A stretch of 64,000 bases of DNA. Origin: Bacteroidetes bacterium HGW-Bacteroidetes-10 (lineage in GTDB: Bacteria; Bacteroidota; Bacteroidia; Bacteroidales; UBA932). Below are positions 8,782 through 17,136 of the stretch, one piece after another. The stretch's first letter is position 1; each line of letters starts with the position of its first letter. The stretch spans positions 62,001 through 126,000 of the forward strand of contig PHDT01000002.1 of assembly GCA_002842695.1 (NCBI GenBank). Reading direction: 5' to 3'. Position numbers and translations under genes: made by a program. A model generated the notes under the pieces. That model worked only from the letters and a program-made list of their open reading frames with translations. It ran no database searches and was not told where the DNA came from.

Positions 8782-9660
8782 ATGTACAAAATATTAAAAA
8801 AGCGGGATCTTAATCCCGTAATCACTCTCATGGAGGTGGATGCCCCCAGGATGGCCGCATCTGCGAAGCCGGGACAGTTTCTGATTGTCAGGGCTCATGA
8901 AAAGGGGGAGAGAATTCCTCTAACAATCTGCGATTTCGACAGCAAAAAAGGAACAGTCACAATTGTTACTCAGGTTGTTGGTGCTTCAAGCAGGCAAATC
9001 TGTTATCTGAATGAGGGAGATTCATTCACAGATTTCGTAGGGCCTTTGGGTGAGCCCTCTGAATTTGTACATATGACAAGGGAGAAACTTTCCGGAATGA
9101 GGTTTCTCTTCATAGCCGGAGGTCTGGGAACGGCACCTGTTTATCCGCAGGTTAAGTTTTTGCACTCAATGGGAGCATCAGTAGATGTGATCATTGGTGC
9201 CAAAAGCTCATCCCTGCTCATTTTTGAAGAGGAGATGAAGGCAGTTTGCGATAACCTCTACATATGCACAGATGACGGAACAGCAGGCAGAAAGGGACTT
9301 GTTACGGAGGTAATGAAGGAGCTGCTTGAGGCCGACCGTCAGCAGAAAGAGAATCAGCATTACAAATGCTACGACCATGCAGTCGCTATTGGTCCAATGA
9401 TTATGATGAAATTTGTTACGCTTGCTGCAAAACCGTTTGGAATTCCATTAACCGTGAGCCTAAATACCCTTATGGTGGACGGAACGGGAATGTGCGGGGC
9501 ATGCAGGGTTACAGTAGGCGGAAAAAGCAGGTTTGCCTGTGTGGAGGGGCCGGAGTTTGATGCCTATCAGGTCGATTTCGAAGAGGCTATGCGCCGCCAG
9601 ACAATGTACAGGTCCATTGAGACCGAAGCAGATCATAATTGCAAATTAGGTCTTCATTAA
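8782..9660 (+). CDS. NfnA-type ferredoxin-NADP reductase small subunit
   Basis: This 292-residue flavoprotein belongs to the sulfide/dihydroorotate dehydrogenase-like FAD/NAD-binding family. FAD binding is shown by PGQFLIVRAHEKGERIPLTI (about 32-51), and nucleotide binding by FIAGGLGTAPVYPQ (about 111-124). The C-terminal [2Fe-2S] motif has Asp233, Cys238, Cys241 and Cys253, matching the Asp-plus-three-Cys pattern known from NfnA. Paired with the next gene (17 bp gap) it should form NfnAB, which couples NADH and reduced ferredoxin to NADP+ reduction by electron bifurcation or confurcation. Without the partner it could be called dihydroorotate dehydrogenase electron-transfer subunit, but the pairing argues against that. 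It starts 6 bp after the GH9 stop. Confidence 0.85.
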   Translation: MYKILKKRDLNPVITLMEVDAPRMAASAKPGQFLIVRAHEKGERIPLTICDFDSKKGTVTIVTQVVGASSRQICYLNEGDSFTDFVGPLGEPSEFVHMTREKLSGMRFLFIAGGLGTAPVYPQVKFLHSMGASVDVIIGAKSSSLLIFEEEMKAVCDNLYICTDDGTAGRKGLVTEVMKELLEADRQQKENQHYKCYDHAVAIGPMIMMKFVTLAAKPFGIPLTVSLNTLMVDGTGMCGACRVTVGGKSRFACVEGPEFDAYQVDFEEAMRRQTMYRSIETEADHNCKLGLH

Positions 9661-9677
9661 CAGTAAACTTCACTTAA

Positions 9678-11063
9678 ATGAGAAATAAAATTCCGAGAGT
9701 ACCGGTAAGGGAGCAGGATCCGCTGGTGCGAGCAACCAATTTTAAAGAGGTTAGTTATGGCTACGACAGTCAGGAGGCTATGCTTGAGGCATCACGCTGC
9801 CTAAACTGCAAGAACCCACTCTGCGTACCGGCATGTCCGGTAAGTGTCAGAATACCAGATTTTATAAGAGAGGTTGAGGAGGGCAATTTTGCAAAGGCTG
9901 CTGAAATTATAGCACAGGACAGCTCGCTTCCATCTGTCTGCGGACGCGTATGTCCTCAGGAGAGTCAGTGCGAAGGTGCATGTATCCTTGGTATAAAAGG
10001 TGAAGCAGTTGCTATTGGAAAGCTAGAGAGATTTGTGGGCGACTGGAGCCGTGAAAACGGGGTCAAGTTTACAGATAAGGCTCCTCTAAACGGGAAAAAA
10101 GTAGCGATTGTGGGAAGCGGCCCTGCAGGACTGGCATGTGCAACAGACCTTGCTAAAATTGGGTACGACGTTACAATTTTCGAGGTACTTCACGAACCGG
10201 GCGGAGTTCTTCAGTACGGAATCCCTGAATTCAGGCTTCCGAAGGAGAGTGTTGTAAAGACAGAGATTGAGAATGTAAAGGCTCTTGGAGTAAAGATTGA
10301 GACAAATGTTGTTGTGGGAAGAACCGTCACAATTGATTCGCTTATGGATGATGAGGGTTTTTCTGCAGTATTCATAGGGTCAGGAGCCGGGTTGCCAAAG
10401 TTCATGAATATTCCCGGTGAGAATCTCAACGGAGTGGTCTCTGCAAATGAATTTCTTACCCGTAACAACCTCATGAGAGCATATGACCCATCTTATGATA
10501 CTCCAATTTATGTGGGCAAGAGTGTTGCAGTTGTTGGAGGTGGAAATGTGGCAATGGATGCTGCAAGATCTGCCCTGCGACTGGGAGCGGAGGTAACGGT
10601 TGTATACAGAAGAACAGAAAAGGAGCTTCCGGCAAGGGTAGAGGAGGTTCACCATGCCAAACAGGAGGGAATTGTATTCAGGATGCTCACAAATCCTGTT
10701 GAGATACTCGGAGATGAGAAGGGTTGGGTAAGAGGTCTTAAATGTATCAGAATGGAGCTTGGAGAGCCGGATAGCAGCGGTCGCCGTTCGCCTGTTCCAA
10801 TTCCTGATTCTGAGTTTGATATTGAGAGTGATGTTGTAATTATGTCGCTGGGAACATCTCCTAATCCTCTTATTGCTTCTACAACAAAGGGACTGGATAC
10901 GAACAGATGGAACTGCCTTGTGGCAGACGAGAATGGACAGACCTCCCGTAAAGGTGTATTTGCAGGGGGAGATGCAGTAACCGGTGCTGCAACTGTTATA
11001 CTTGCAATGGGTGCAGGCAGAAAAGCGGCAGCTGCCATTGATGACTACCTTAAGGAAATTTAG
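9678..11063 (+). CDS. NfnB/GltA-type NADPH oxidoreductase large subunit
   Basis: This 461-residue protein matches NfnB and is often annotated as the NADPH-dependent glutamate synthase small chain. The N-terminal region holds iron-sulfur cysteines: Cys41, Cys44, Cys49, Cys53 (CLNCKNPLCVPACP) and a second set in CGRVCPQESQCEGAC (about 88-102). Two Rossmann folds follow, an FAD site VAIVGSGPAGLACA (about 142) and an NADPH site VAVVGGGNVAMDAA (about 280). The C-terminal FAGGDAVTGAATVILAMGAG is the family's FAD motif. No glutamate synthase large subunit is nearby, while the NfnA-like gene is directly upstream. A bifurcating transhydrogenase is therefore the best reading. Confidence 0.85.
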   Translation: MRNKIPRVPVREQDPLVRATNFKEVSYGYDSQEAMLEASRCLNCKNPLCVPACPVSVRIPDFIREVEEGNFAKAAEIIAQDSSLPSVCGRVCPQESQCEGACILGIKGEAVAIGKLERFVGDWSRENGVKFTDKAPLNGKKVAIVGSGPAGLACATDLAKIGYDVTIFEVLHEPGGVLQYGIPEFRLPKESVVKTEIENVKALGVKIETNVVVGRTVTIDSLMDDEGFSAVFIGSGAGLPKFMNIPGENLNGVVSANEFLTRNNLMRAYDPSYDTPIYVGKSVAVVGGGNVAMDAARSALRLGAEVTVVYRRTEKELPARVEEVHHAKQEGIVFRMLTNPVEILGDEKGWVRGLKCIRMELGEPDSSGRRSPVPIPDSEFDIESDVVIMSLGTSPNPLIASTTKGLDTNRWNCLVADENGQTSRKGVFAGGDAVTGAATVILAMGAGRKAAAAIDDYLKEI

Positions 11064-11072
11064 TAACTTTGC
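11064..11072 (+). promoter_or_regulatory. Probable -7 promoter element for hisS
   Basis: TAACTTTGC matches the Bacteroidota -7 consensus TAnnTTTGC and lies 22 bp before the hisS ATG, in the short gap after nfnB. A TTG at 11038-11040 is the best -33 candidate but is spaced 23 bp away, more than usual. Confidence 0.45.
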
Positions 11073-11093
11073 CGCTCAAAATTAAAGATACAA

Positions 11094-12452
11094 ATGGCAC
11101 AAAAACCTTCAATCCCAAAAGGGACAAGAGATTTCGGACCCGCAGAGATGGCCGGCAGAGACTATATTTTCAACACCGTACGCAATGTGTTCCGACATTA
11201 CGGATATGCTCCAATTGAGACTCCGTCAATGGAAAATCTCTCGACCCTGCTTGGTAAATACGGGGAGGAGGGAGATAAACTGCTGTTTAAAGTTCTCAAT
11301 TCCGGCGATGCATTTGCCGGAGTAACTCCGGAAATGCTGGGAAACAGCAACTCACTCTCTGTGAAGGTTTGTGAAAAGGGATTAAGGTATGACCTTACTG
11401 TTCCCTTTGCCCGTTTTGTGGTTCAGCATCAGAATGAGCTGGTTTTCCCTTTTAAGAGATATCAGATTCAGCCCGTATGGAGGGCAGACCGTCCGCAGAA
11501 GGGGCGTTACCGTGAGTTCTACCAGTGCGACGTAGATGTGGTTGGAAGTAATTCACTCATCAATGAGCTGGAGTTAGTTCAGATTGTAGACGATGTCTTT
11601 GGAAAACTGAATATTGGAGTAACAGTAAAAATCAACAACAGAAAGGTTCTTTCAGGAATAGCCGAGGTTTCCGGACACCCTGACAAACTGATTGATATTA
11701 CAGTTGCCATTGATAAAATAGACAAGATTGGACTGGATGCCGTTAAGGCCGAACTCCTCTCAAAGGGGCTGGACAATGATGCTCTCGCAGTTATTGATCC
11801 TATCCTTAACCTCAGCGGAACAACCGCAGAAAAGATATCAGCAATGAGACCAATTCTTGCAAAATCTGCCACAGGAACAAAGGGTCTTGATGAACTCGAG
11901 GAGCTCTTTACATTAATCTCTGCAGCAGAGATCAGTCAGGAGACAGAACTGGATCTGTCGCTTGCTAGGGGTCTTAATTACTACACAGGCGCCATCTTTG
12001 AGGTTAAGGCAAATGATGTTCCTATGGGAAGTATTTGCGGAGGCGGACGTTACGATGACCTTACAGGTATCTTTGGCCTGCCGGGTGTCTCGGGAGTTGG
12101 TATCTCATTTGGAGCAGACAGAATTTATGATGTACTCTCTGCTCTTAACAAGTTCCCTGGTGATGCAGTTGAGGGAACCAAAGTTCTCTTTACAAACCTG
12201 GGCGAAAAAGAGGTACTCTACACAATTCCTGTTGTAAAAAAGCTCAGGGCTGCTGGTATTGCTGCCGAAATCTATACTGACACAACCAAACTCAAAAAAC
12301 AGTTCGACTACGCAGACAAAAAGAAAATCCCTTTTCTGGCAATTGTTGGAGAGGATGAGCTTGCAAATGGCAATGTCAGCATAAAGAATCTGGCAACAGG
12401 TGAACAAAAGAAGGTTGATAAAGAGCAGGTTGTAACTTATTTTACAATTTAA
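11094..12452 (+). CDS. hisS: Histidine--tRNA ligase
   Basis: This 452-residue class II synthetase charges tRNA-His. The N-terminus [12 protein letters not shown] is the family hallmark. Motif 2 is [20 protein letters not shown] (about 126-145). The histidine-A motif is [15 protein letters not shown] (about 288-302), and motif 3 is [11 protein letters not shown]. The C-terminal anticodon-binding domain spans about 360-452. Length and all motifs are intact. It ends 44 bp before the initiator tRNA gene, which has its own promoter. Confidence 0.96.
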   Translation: MAQKPSIPKGTRDFGPAEMAGRDYIFNTVRNVFRHYGYAPIETPSMENLSTLLGKYGEEGDKLLFKVLNSGDAFAGVTPEMLGNSNSLSVKVCEKGLRYDLTVPFARFVVQHQNELVFPFKRYQIQPVWRADRPQKGRYREFYQCDVDVVGSNSLINELELVQIVDDVFGKLNIGVTVKINNRKVLSGIAEVSGHPDKLIDITVAIDKIDKIGLDAVKAELLSKGLDNDALAVIDPILNLSGTTAEKISAMRPILAKSATGTKGLDELEELFTLISAAEISQETELDLSLARGLNYYTGAIFEVKANDVPMGSICGGGRYDDLTGIFGLPGVSGVGISFGADRIYDVLSALNKFPGDAVEGTKVLFTNLGEKEVLYTIPVVKKLRAAGIAAEIYTDTTKLKKQFDYADKKKIPFLAIVGEDELANGNVSIKNLATGEQKKVDKEQVVTYFTI

Positions 12453-12485
12453 TTTGGAGAGTGGATCATTTTACCATATCTTTGC
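12453..12485 (+). promoter_or_regulatory. Bacteroidota-type promoter of tRNA-fMet
   Basis: A TTTG at 12453-12456 and TATCTTTGC at 12477-12485 are separated by 20 bp. This fits the TTTG / TAnnTTTG promoter of this phylum closely. Transcription would begin a few bases before the mature tRNA end at 12497. It sits in the 44-bp gap after hisS. Confidence 0.75.
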
Positions 12486-12496
12486 ACTCCTAATAC

Positions 12497-12569
<73 letters not shown>

Positions 12570-12576
12570 CAAAATG

Positions 12577-12607
12577 AAAGCAGATCAATTTTGATCTGCT
12601 TTTTTTT
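12577..12607 (+). terminator. Intrinsic terminator of tRNA-fMet
   Basis: AAAGCAGATCAA and TTGATCTGCTTT form a stem of up to 12 bp with a very small loop, followed by an unbroken T run to 12607. It begins 8 bp after the tRNA end. Confidence 0.85.
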
Positions 12608-12628
12608 GTAGCGGAGACTAAGTGTTTA

Positions 12629-12731
12629 CCGTACTTCGTGCGGAAGGAGGCACGCCCTCCAGGCTTAAAGCTCTCTTCGAGAGCCCGCCTTCCGGGCGGC
12701 CGGCTGAAGCCGGCTCGCCTGCAAGCAGGCG
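12629..12731. repeat. Tandem array of six short GC-rich hairpins
   Basis: Six inverted repeats follow each other almost without gaps: 12629-12643 (CCGTAC/GTGCGG), 12646-12660 (GGAGG/CCTCC), 12670-12684 (GCTCTC/GAGAGC), 12685-12699 (CCGCC/GGCGG), 12699-12714 (GCCGGCT/AGCCGGC) and 12716-12731 (CGCCTGC/GCAGGCG). Loops are 2-5 bases, three of them beginning TTC. Arms differ from hairpin to hairpin, so it is not a tandem duplication. The stretch is far richer in G and C than its AT-rich right flank, and I see no long reading frame in it. It lies beyond the tRNA terminator. Role unknown; a structured RNA or a REP-like extragenic element are both possible. Confidence 0.7.
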
Positions 12732-12875
12732 AAAAATTGAGTCCGTATCAACATCCCTTTCAAGAAAAATCATCAAGTTTAATTAACTGATATACTTAGA
12801 TATCTAAGATTAAAATCTATTGTAATTTTTAATAATTAGCTATCTTTATATCAGAAATTATCAAAACTGTTTTTT
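12732..12875. promoter_or_regulatory. AT-rich upstream region with palindrome and probable promoter
   Basis: This stretch holds a perfect 14-bp palindrome, CTTAGATATCTAAG (12795-12808), and a possible promoter: TTG at 12820-12822, an 18-bp gap, and TATCTTTA at 12841-12848. The palindrome just upstream of the -33 position could be an operator. The element precedes the unknown gene at 12876. Confidence 0.35.
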
Positions 12876-13379
12876 ATGAATAAAATTCTTCTCCTTTTGA
12901 CATTGTCAATTATAAGCAGAGTTGCTTATTCTCAAACAAACAATGATGTTTATTTTGTATTTACATCGATTGATACCTTAAAAAAAGGTTTCGTGTATCG
13001 AAATGATAAAATAAAATTAGACACTAAAACACTACAGTACAAACATCAGCCATTAGAATTTGTTTTCAGTTTTAAAATGTATAATCGCGTATCATATTGG
13101 CACTTTCAACGTGTAGTACCCAAGAGAGGGGAAAAAGAAGTAAATGAAATTGATAAGCACCTAGTCGTTGAAAAACCAATTAGTTTTTTAGATACGATAA
13201 ATTACTATGATTGGGATGATATCAAAGATTATGACCACACAAAATGGGGACCAATAACTAATAACTATCTTTTTAACCGGGATAAGAATTTAAGGGTCTT
13301 TTTAATTGATAGAAGGGATATCAAAGATGGAAAAATTAAAATGTATCAAGTTAGAGATATGACGACACCAAAATATTAG
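12876..13379 (+). CDS. Secreted protein of unknown function, AT-rich (167 aa)
   Basis: I do not recognise a family. Residues 1-19 are a signal peptide (MNKILLLLTLSIISRVAYSQ). The mature part is rich in Lys, Asp, Tyr and Asn, with no cysteine or membrane segment. Motif-like segments are YFVFTSIDTLKKGFVYRND and NYYDWDDIKDYDHTKWGP. Base composition is visibly more AT-rich than the neighbouring core genes, and it follows a tRNA gene and hairpin array, so recent acquisition is plausible. It is convergent with the next gene, and a shared hairpin terminator lies between them. Confidence 0.6.
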   Translation: MNKILLLLTLSIISRVAYSQTNNDVYFVFTSIDTLKKGFVYRNDKIKLDTKTLQYKHQPLEFVFSFKMYNRVSYWHFQRVVPKRGEKEVNEIDKHLVVEKPISFLDTINYYDWDDIKDYDHTKWGPITNNYLFNRDKNLRVFLIDRRDIKDGKIKMYQVRDMTTPKY

Positions 13380-13413
13380 ATTAATACTTTTATTATTAAA
13401 TATTGCAATAATG

Positions 13414-13453
13414 AAGAGGGAGACTAAATTTTCTTTTACTCTCCCTCTTTTAT
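13414..13453. terminator. Hairpin terminator between convergent genes
   Basis: AAGAGGGAG (13414-13422) pairs with CTCCCTCTT (13441-13449) across an 18-base loop. It is followed by a short T run on the plus strand. It would end the gene at 12876 and possibly the minus-strand gene ending at 13482. Confidence 0.6.
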
Positions 13454-13481
13454 TTTACATTGTGACAAATTCAAATCATAC

Positions 13482-14084
13482 TTAAAATACTATCCCAACT
13501 CGCACATGTGCCGACCTGTACTGTGGTTTTTGTAAGAAATCCATTCCACCAAATGTATCGGGAGTAGAGATGTTCTGATGAACATAGTTTAAAGACATCA
13601 TTATGTCCAGCGCCCGGGATATTTTGAATTTAAAACCAATCTCGGGATTAATCATAATTCCTCCTTCCCATTCACCAGGCACAGATCCGCCACCTTTGAT
13701 TCTTATTGTGTGACCAACACTTATACCGGTGTAAAAGGTATTTCTCTTTTTCAAAAAATAAAACTTAGTATTAAAAAAAAGTGGAAGAGCATTAAAACTG
13801 GCAAACGAACTCTCCTTATACGTGTAATTTTCAAGGCCGATGCCCAGTCCCATAAACAATTTATCCTTATATACGAGTCCATGCAGTGTTCTGAGGCTAT
13901 GACCGAAAATTTCTTCGTTTACAGACATTCTGTTCCCATGAGCTTCGTCAGTCCATAAATTATAATTTGATATCCCCATCATATAGCCATAATTCACATC
14001 CCCTCTGTACTTAAAATTTTTTTCCTGACATAATGAGGGAATCGTGAGCAGCATAAACGCTAAAAAGAATAAATTTGTTTTCAT
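13482..14084 (-). CDS. Putative outer-membrane beta-barrel protein (200 aa)
   Basis: No named family is recognised with confidence. Residues 1-19 are a signal peptide ending PSLCQ. The mature protein alternates hydrophobic and polar residues in strands typical of an 8-10 strand barrel (KLFMGLGIGLENYTY, NTFYTGISVGHTIRI, ALDIMMSLNYVHQ). It ends in AHVRVGIVF, with the terminal phenylalanine used for barrel insertion. It is AT-rich like its convergent neighbour and seems part of the same islet. The 212 bp upstream (14085-14296) hold no gene; they are AT-rich with a T run of 14 near 14170. Confidence 0.6.
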   Translation of the reverse strand: MKTNLFFLAFMLLTIPSLCQEKNFKYRGDVNYGYMMGISNYNLWTDEAHGNRMSVNEEIFGHSLRTLHGLVYKDKLFMGLGIGLENYTYKESSFASFNALPLFFNTKFYFLKKRNTFYTGISVGHTIRIKGGGSVPGEWEGGIMINPEIGFKFKISRALDIMMSLNYVHQNISTPDTFGGMDFLQKPQYRSAHVRVGIVF

Positions 14085-14296
14085 AGAATTAATTTTATTG
14101 TTTATAAATGTTTGAAATTATTAAATCAATGATTCAAAATGATTTATATTAAGCAATGTACTTCTTATTTTTTTTTTTTTCAAAATTTATGTTTAAGATA
14201 TTTAGTTATCAATGTAAATTTGATGTCCTTTTAAATGAGATAGATGCGAAAGTATTGAAGAAAATATCAAAAGTGTCCGGCTAAAAATATATAATT

Positions 14297-14611
14297 ATGA
14301 AAAAAGTCAGAATTACGGCAGTGAGGATAGCCAATTACAAAGATTTGTCTGAGAAATATGAGAATCTTATTGAGCACGCTTGTGATTTAAATGAGGGCGA
14401 TGTATTTATTGCCAATGGCTGGCAAAGGCCGGAGGGTTTATGCACAAGTGCATGGGAGAGTATGTCTCCTTTTGTCATGACTTTATCCCACGGTGGCTCA
14501 AATTTCTATGACGGATGGATGAAAAATCCAAAATCGGCAATGATTTCGTGTAATGACGGATTCCGTCCTGTAAGTTTTCTTCTTGAAACACTGGATGAAG
14601 AGTCAGCCTGA
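14297..14611 (+). CDS. TIGR04076-family protein
   Basis: This 104-residue cytosolic protein belongs to a widespread small family of unknown function, TIGR04076. It begins MKKVRITAVRIANYKDL, has an acidic DLNEGDVFI segment, GLCTSAWESMSPFV in the middle, and a C-terminal ISCNDGFRPVSFLLE. Two conserved cysteines, in GLCTSAW and ISCNDG, match the family's usual pattern. It lies 84 bp before the histidine kinase on the same strand, but a palindrome and possible promoter separate them. Confidence 0.75.
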   Translation: MKKVRITAVRIANYKDLSEKYENLIEHACDLNEGDVFIANGWQRPEGLCTSAWESMSPFVMTLSHGGSNFYDGWMKNPKSAMISCNDGFRPVSFLLETLDEESA

Positions 14612-14663
14612 TTTTTGTTTAATTCCACCTATTGTCTGAAAATTCTATTTATCTTTAAGTGAT

Positions 14664-14679
14664 GTTTCAATGTTGAAAC
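14664..14679. promoter_or_regulatory. Perfect inverted repeat upstream of histidine kinase
   Basis: GTTTCAA TG TTGAAAC forms a perfect 7+2+7 inverted repeat 16 bp before the kinase ATG, just after a TATCTTTA box at 14650-14657. It could be an operator or a short mRNA hairpin. Confidence 0.3.
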
Positions 14680-14695
14680 GGTAACAGGAATAGCT

Positions 14696-16615
14696 ATGAA
14701 AAGAGAGGGCAATTCCATAAATGAGGTTCCAGATATTATTTTAAAGAAGTGGCAGGAGATTGCAGATTTGCTTGCAGAATTATTCTCGGTACCGGCCGCT
14801 TTAATAATGAGAACTGAGAATGAGTACATGGAGGTTTTTGTCTCCAGCAACTCAGAAAATAATCCATATTCACCTGGTGATAAAGAGAAGTGGTATGGAC
14901 TCTATTGCGAGACAGTGATCAAATCTCAGAAACAGCTTGTAATTCCCGATGCAACAAAAGATCCCCTCTGGGATCATAATCCCGATATAAAACTCGGCAT
15001 GATATGCTACATGGGAGTTCCAATCAATTATCCTGATAAATCTCCTTTTGGAACACTATGCGTGCTCGACAGAAAAGAGCGTATTTTTTCAGGTCAGTTT
15101 CACGATATTCTTTTAAGATTCAAACACGTTATTGAACTCGATATCTCTTTTCTCCAGACTTACAACAAGAAATACGGCGAGTACGAAAGTCTGTATAAAA
15201 ACATAAGAGAGGGTGTATTCCTTACAAAGCCAACCGGCGAAATTCTCTCTGCCAATCCTGAGGCATGCAGAATGCTTGGTATGACAGAAGAGGAGATATG
15301 CAATCTGGGAAGAAGCGGAGTAATTAATCAGGACGATCCTAATCTCGCGGCCCTTCTGGCTGAGAGGGAGAGGACCGGAATGATAAGGGGTGAAATAACA
15401 TTTAAAAGGAGAGACGGCTCAATTTTTCCTGCGGACTTTACATCTTCTGTGTTTGACTACGCTCCGGGAGATAAAAGAACTGTTGTTTTTTTTCGTGATG
15501 TGACTGAAAGAAAACAGGCAGAAGAGAAGCTTCGCAAAAGCGAAGAAAAATACCGGAACCTTTTTGATAACTCACTTGTGGGTGTATTTGCTACCAGAAT
15601 GAGTGGTGAAGTTATTTATGCAAACAAAGCGCTTGCATCAATCTTTGAATATGACACGATTGAGGATTTGGCCTCTGAGAATATTATTTTAAGATATAAA
15701 TTTCCAGAGCAGAGAGAGTTTTTTAAATCTGTATTATTAAGGGACGGGATTATTAAAGAGGCAGAAAATACTATTATAACTGCAAAAAACAACGAACGGG
15801 AAGTGCTGGTGAGTGTGATTCTTGAGGGCGATGTTTTAACAGGCTTTGTTGTGGATAATACATACCGGACCACTCTGATGAACGAGCTAAGACAAAAGAA
15901 TCTGGAACTTGCTCATCTGAATGCAACTAAAGACAAGTTCTTCTCAATTATTTCGCACGATTTGAGGGGTCCGTGCGGAACTATACTTGGATTATCTGCA
16001 CTTTTGTCAGAAGAGCTTGAGACATTTTCAGACAAAGAGATTGCCGATTATATCAGAAATATTAATTCGGCTGCAAAAAACACATACGCACTTCTTGATA
16101 ATCTGTTAATCTGGTCTCGGTCACAATCCGGAGATATTAAACTGAACAAGCAAAATATTAATCTGCGAAACCTTGTGGAGGAAGCAGTGGCTATTGTGTC
16201 GCAATCAGCAGTAAAAAAGAAGATTAGTATAGAAAATGCAGTAAAGGCAGAGGTGATTGTATTTGCAGATAAGAACACTCTTAATACTGTTGTCCGTAAT
16301 TTAATATCGAACTCTGTTAAATACACAAATGAGAAGGGAAGTGTCAAAATCTCTTCAGTACAAAAAAACGGGAGTGTTGAAATAATGGTTTCAGATACGG
16401 GTATTGGGATGAGTAAAAAGACACTGAAGAGTCTTTTCAACAGTGCCGAAAGTGTCTCCAGCCCTGGAACCGCAAAAGAATCCGGTACTGGTCTTGGATT
16501 AATACTATGCAAAGAATTTATTGAACAGAACGGAGGTTCAATATGGGCAGAGAGCAAGCCGGGTAAAGGGAGCACATTCTATTTCAGATTACCATATTTG
16601 CCGGATTTGAATTAA
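14696..16615 (+). CDS. GAF-PAS-PAS sensor histidine kinase
   Basis: This 639-residue protein is a soluble signalling kinase; no transmembrane segment is visible. Residues 15-155 form a GAF domain (YCETVIKSQKQLVIPDA, MGVPINYPD). Two PAS domains follow at about 160-275 (GEILSANPEACRMLG) and 285-395. The HisKA region is IISHDLRGP with phospho-acceptor His421. The ATPase domain has an N box (NLISNSVKYTNEKG), a G1 box (DTGIGM) and a G2 box (GTGLGL). No receiver domain or response regulator lies nearby, so it is an orphan kinase. The signal cannot be inferred. Confidence 0.9.
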   Translation: MKREGNSINEVPDIILKKWQEIADLLAELFSVPAALIMRTENEYMEVFVSSNSENNPYSPGDKEKWYGLYCETVIKSQKQLVIPDATKDPLWDHNPDIKLGMICYMGVPINYPDKSPFGTLCVLDRKERIFSGQFHDILLRFKHVIELDISFLQTYNKKYGEYESLYKNIREGVFLTKPTGEILSANPEACRMLGMTEEEICNLGRSGVINQDDPNLAALLAERERTGMIRGEITFKRRDGSIFPADFTSSVFDYAPGDKRTVVFFRDVTERKQAEEKLRKSEEKYRNLFDNSLVGVFATRMSGEVIYANKALASIFEYDTIEDLASENIILRYKFPEQREFFKSVLLRDGIIKEAENTIITAKNNEREVLVSVILEGDVLTGFVVDNTYRTTLMNELRQKNLELAHLNATKDKFFSIISHDLRGPCGTILGLSALLSEELETFSDKEIADYIRNINSAAKNTYALLDNLLIWSRSQSGDIKLNKQNINLRNLVEEAVAIVSQSAVKKKISIENAVKAEVIVFADKNTLNTVVRNLISNSVKYTNEKGSVKISSVQKNGSVEIMVSDTGIGMSKKTLKSLFNSAESVSSPGTAKESGTGLGLILCKEFIEQNGGSIWAESKPGKGSTFYFRLPYLPDLN

Positions 16616-16638
16616 CTTTGTCAAGTAAATCTTGATTC

Positions 16639-17124
16639 ATGGAAAACAAATCTTTTTCTATCCGGGAGGCTTCAGAGGGTGATATTGAGACAATCTTTAA
16701 TTTCATTTGCGAACTTGCAGATTATGAAAAACTCAGAAGTGATGTTACCGCCACTGTTCCGGTTCTCAGAGAGTCTCTTTTTGTTAAAAAGCAGGCCGAA
16801 GTGATTATTGCTGAGGAGCAGGGAATTCCTGTTGGTTTCGCACTCTATTTTCACAATTTTTCAACTTTCAAGGGAAGAGCCTGTCTCTATCTTGAAGATA
16901 TCTACGTGAATCCGGAGCACAGGGGCAAGGGATACGGAAAGAGGCTTTTTGCCGCTCTTGCAAAGATTGCAGTTGAGAGAGAGTGCGAAAGATTTGACTG
17001 GTCTGTGCTTGACTGGAACAAGCCTTCTATTGAGTTTTATAAAAGTTTGGGAGCAATTCCCATGGATGAATGGACAGTATACCGCCTTTCAGGAGATGCC
17101 CTCCGCAAGGTGGCCGGAAATTAA
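16639..17124 (+). CDS. GNAT N-acetyltransferase, SSAT-like
   Basis: This 161-residue protein has a single GNAT fold that transfers acetyl from acetyl-CoA to an amine. The acetyl-CoA loop is VNPEHRGKGYGKRLF (about 90-104), and the C-terminal DWNKPSIEFYKSLGA is typical of spermidine/diamine acetyltransferase-like members. The N-terminus FSIREASEGDIETI is also usual for this subgroup. The substrate is not certain: diamines, thialysine or an antibiotic-like amine are possible. A TAACTTTG box at 16613-16620 gives a plausible own promoter. mgsA follows after 12 bp. Confidence 0.82.
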   Translation: MENKSFSIREASEGDIETIFNFICELADYEKLRSDVTATVPVLRESLFVKKQAEVIIAEEQGIPVGFALYFHNFSTFKGRACLYLEDIYVNPEHRGKGYGKRLFAALAKIAVERECERFDWSVLDWNKPSIEFYKSLGAIPMDEWTVYRLSGDALRKVAGN

Positions 17125-17136
17125 CTGATATTTAGT

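Noticed and set aside
10649-11038. Open frame opposite nfnB
   Set aside because: Antisense shadow, Ser/Pro/Ala-rich, no start context.
12629-12731. CRISPR array
   Set aside because: The hairpin arms differ from unit to unit and there are no constant repeats or spacers of equal length.
16048-16575. Open frame of 175 codons opposite the histidine kinase
   Set aside because: Lies fully inside the conserved kinase domain on the other strand; no signal or family features.
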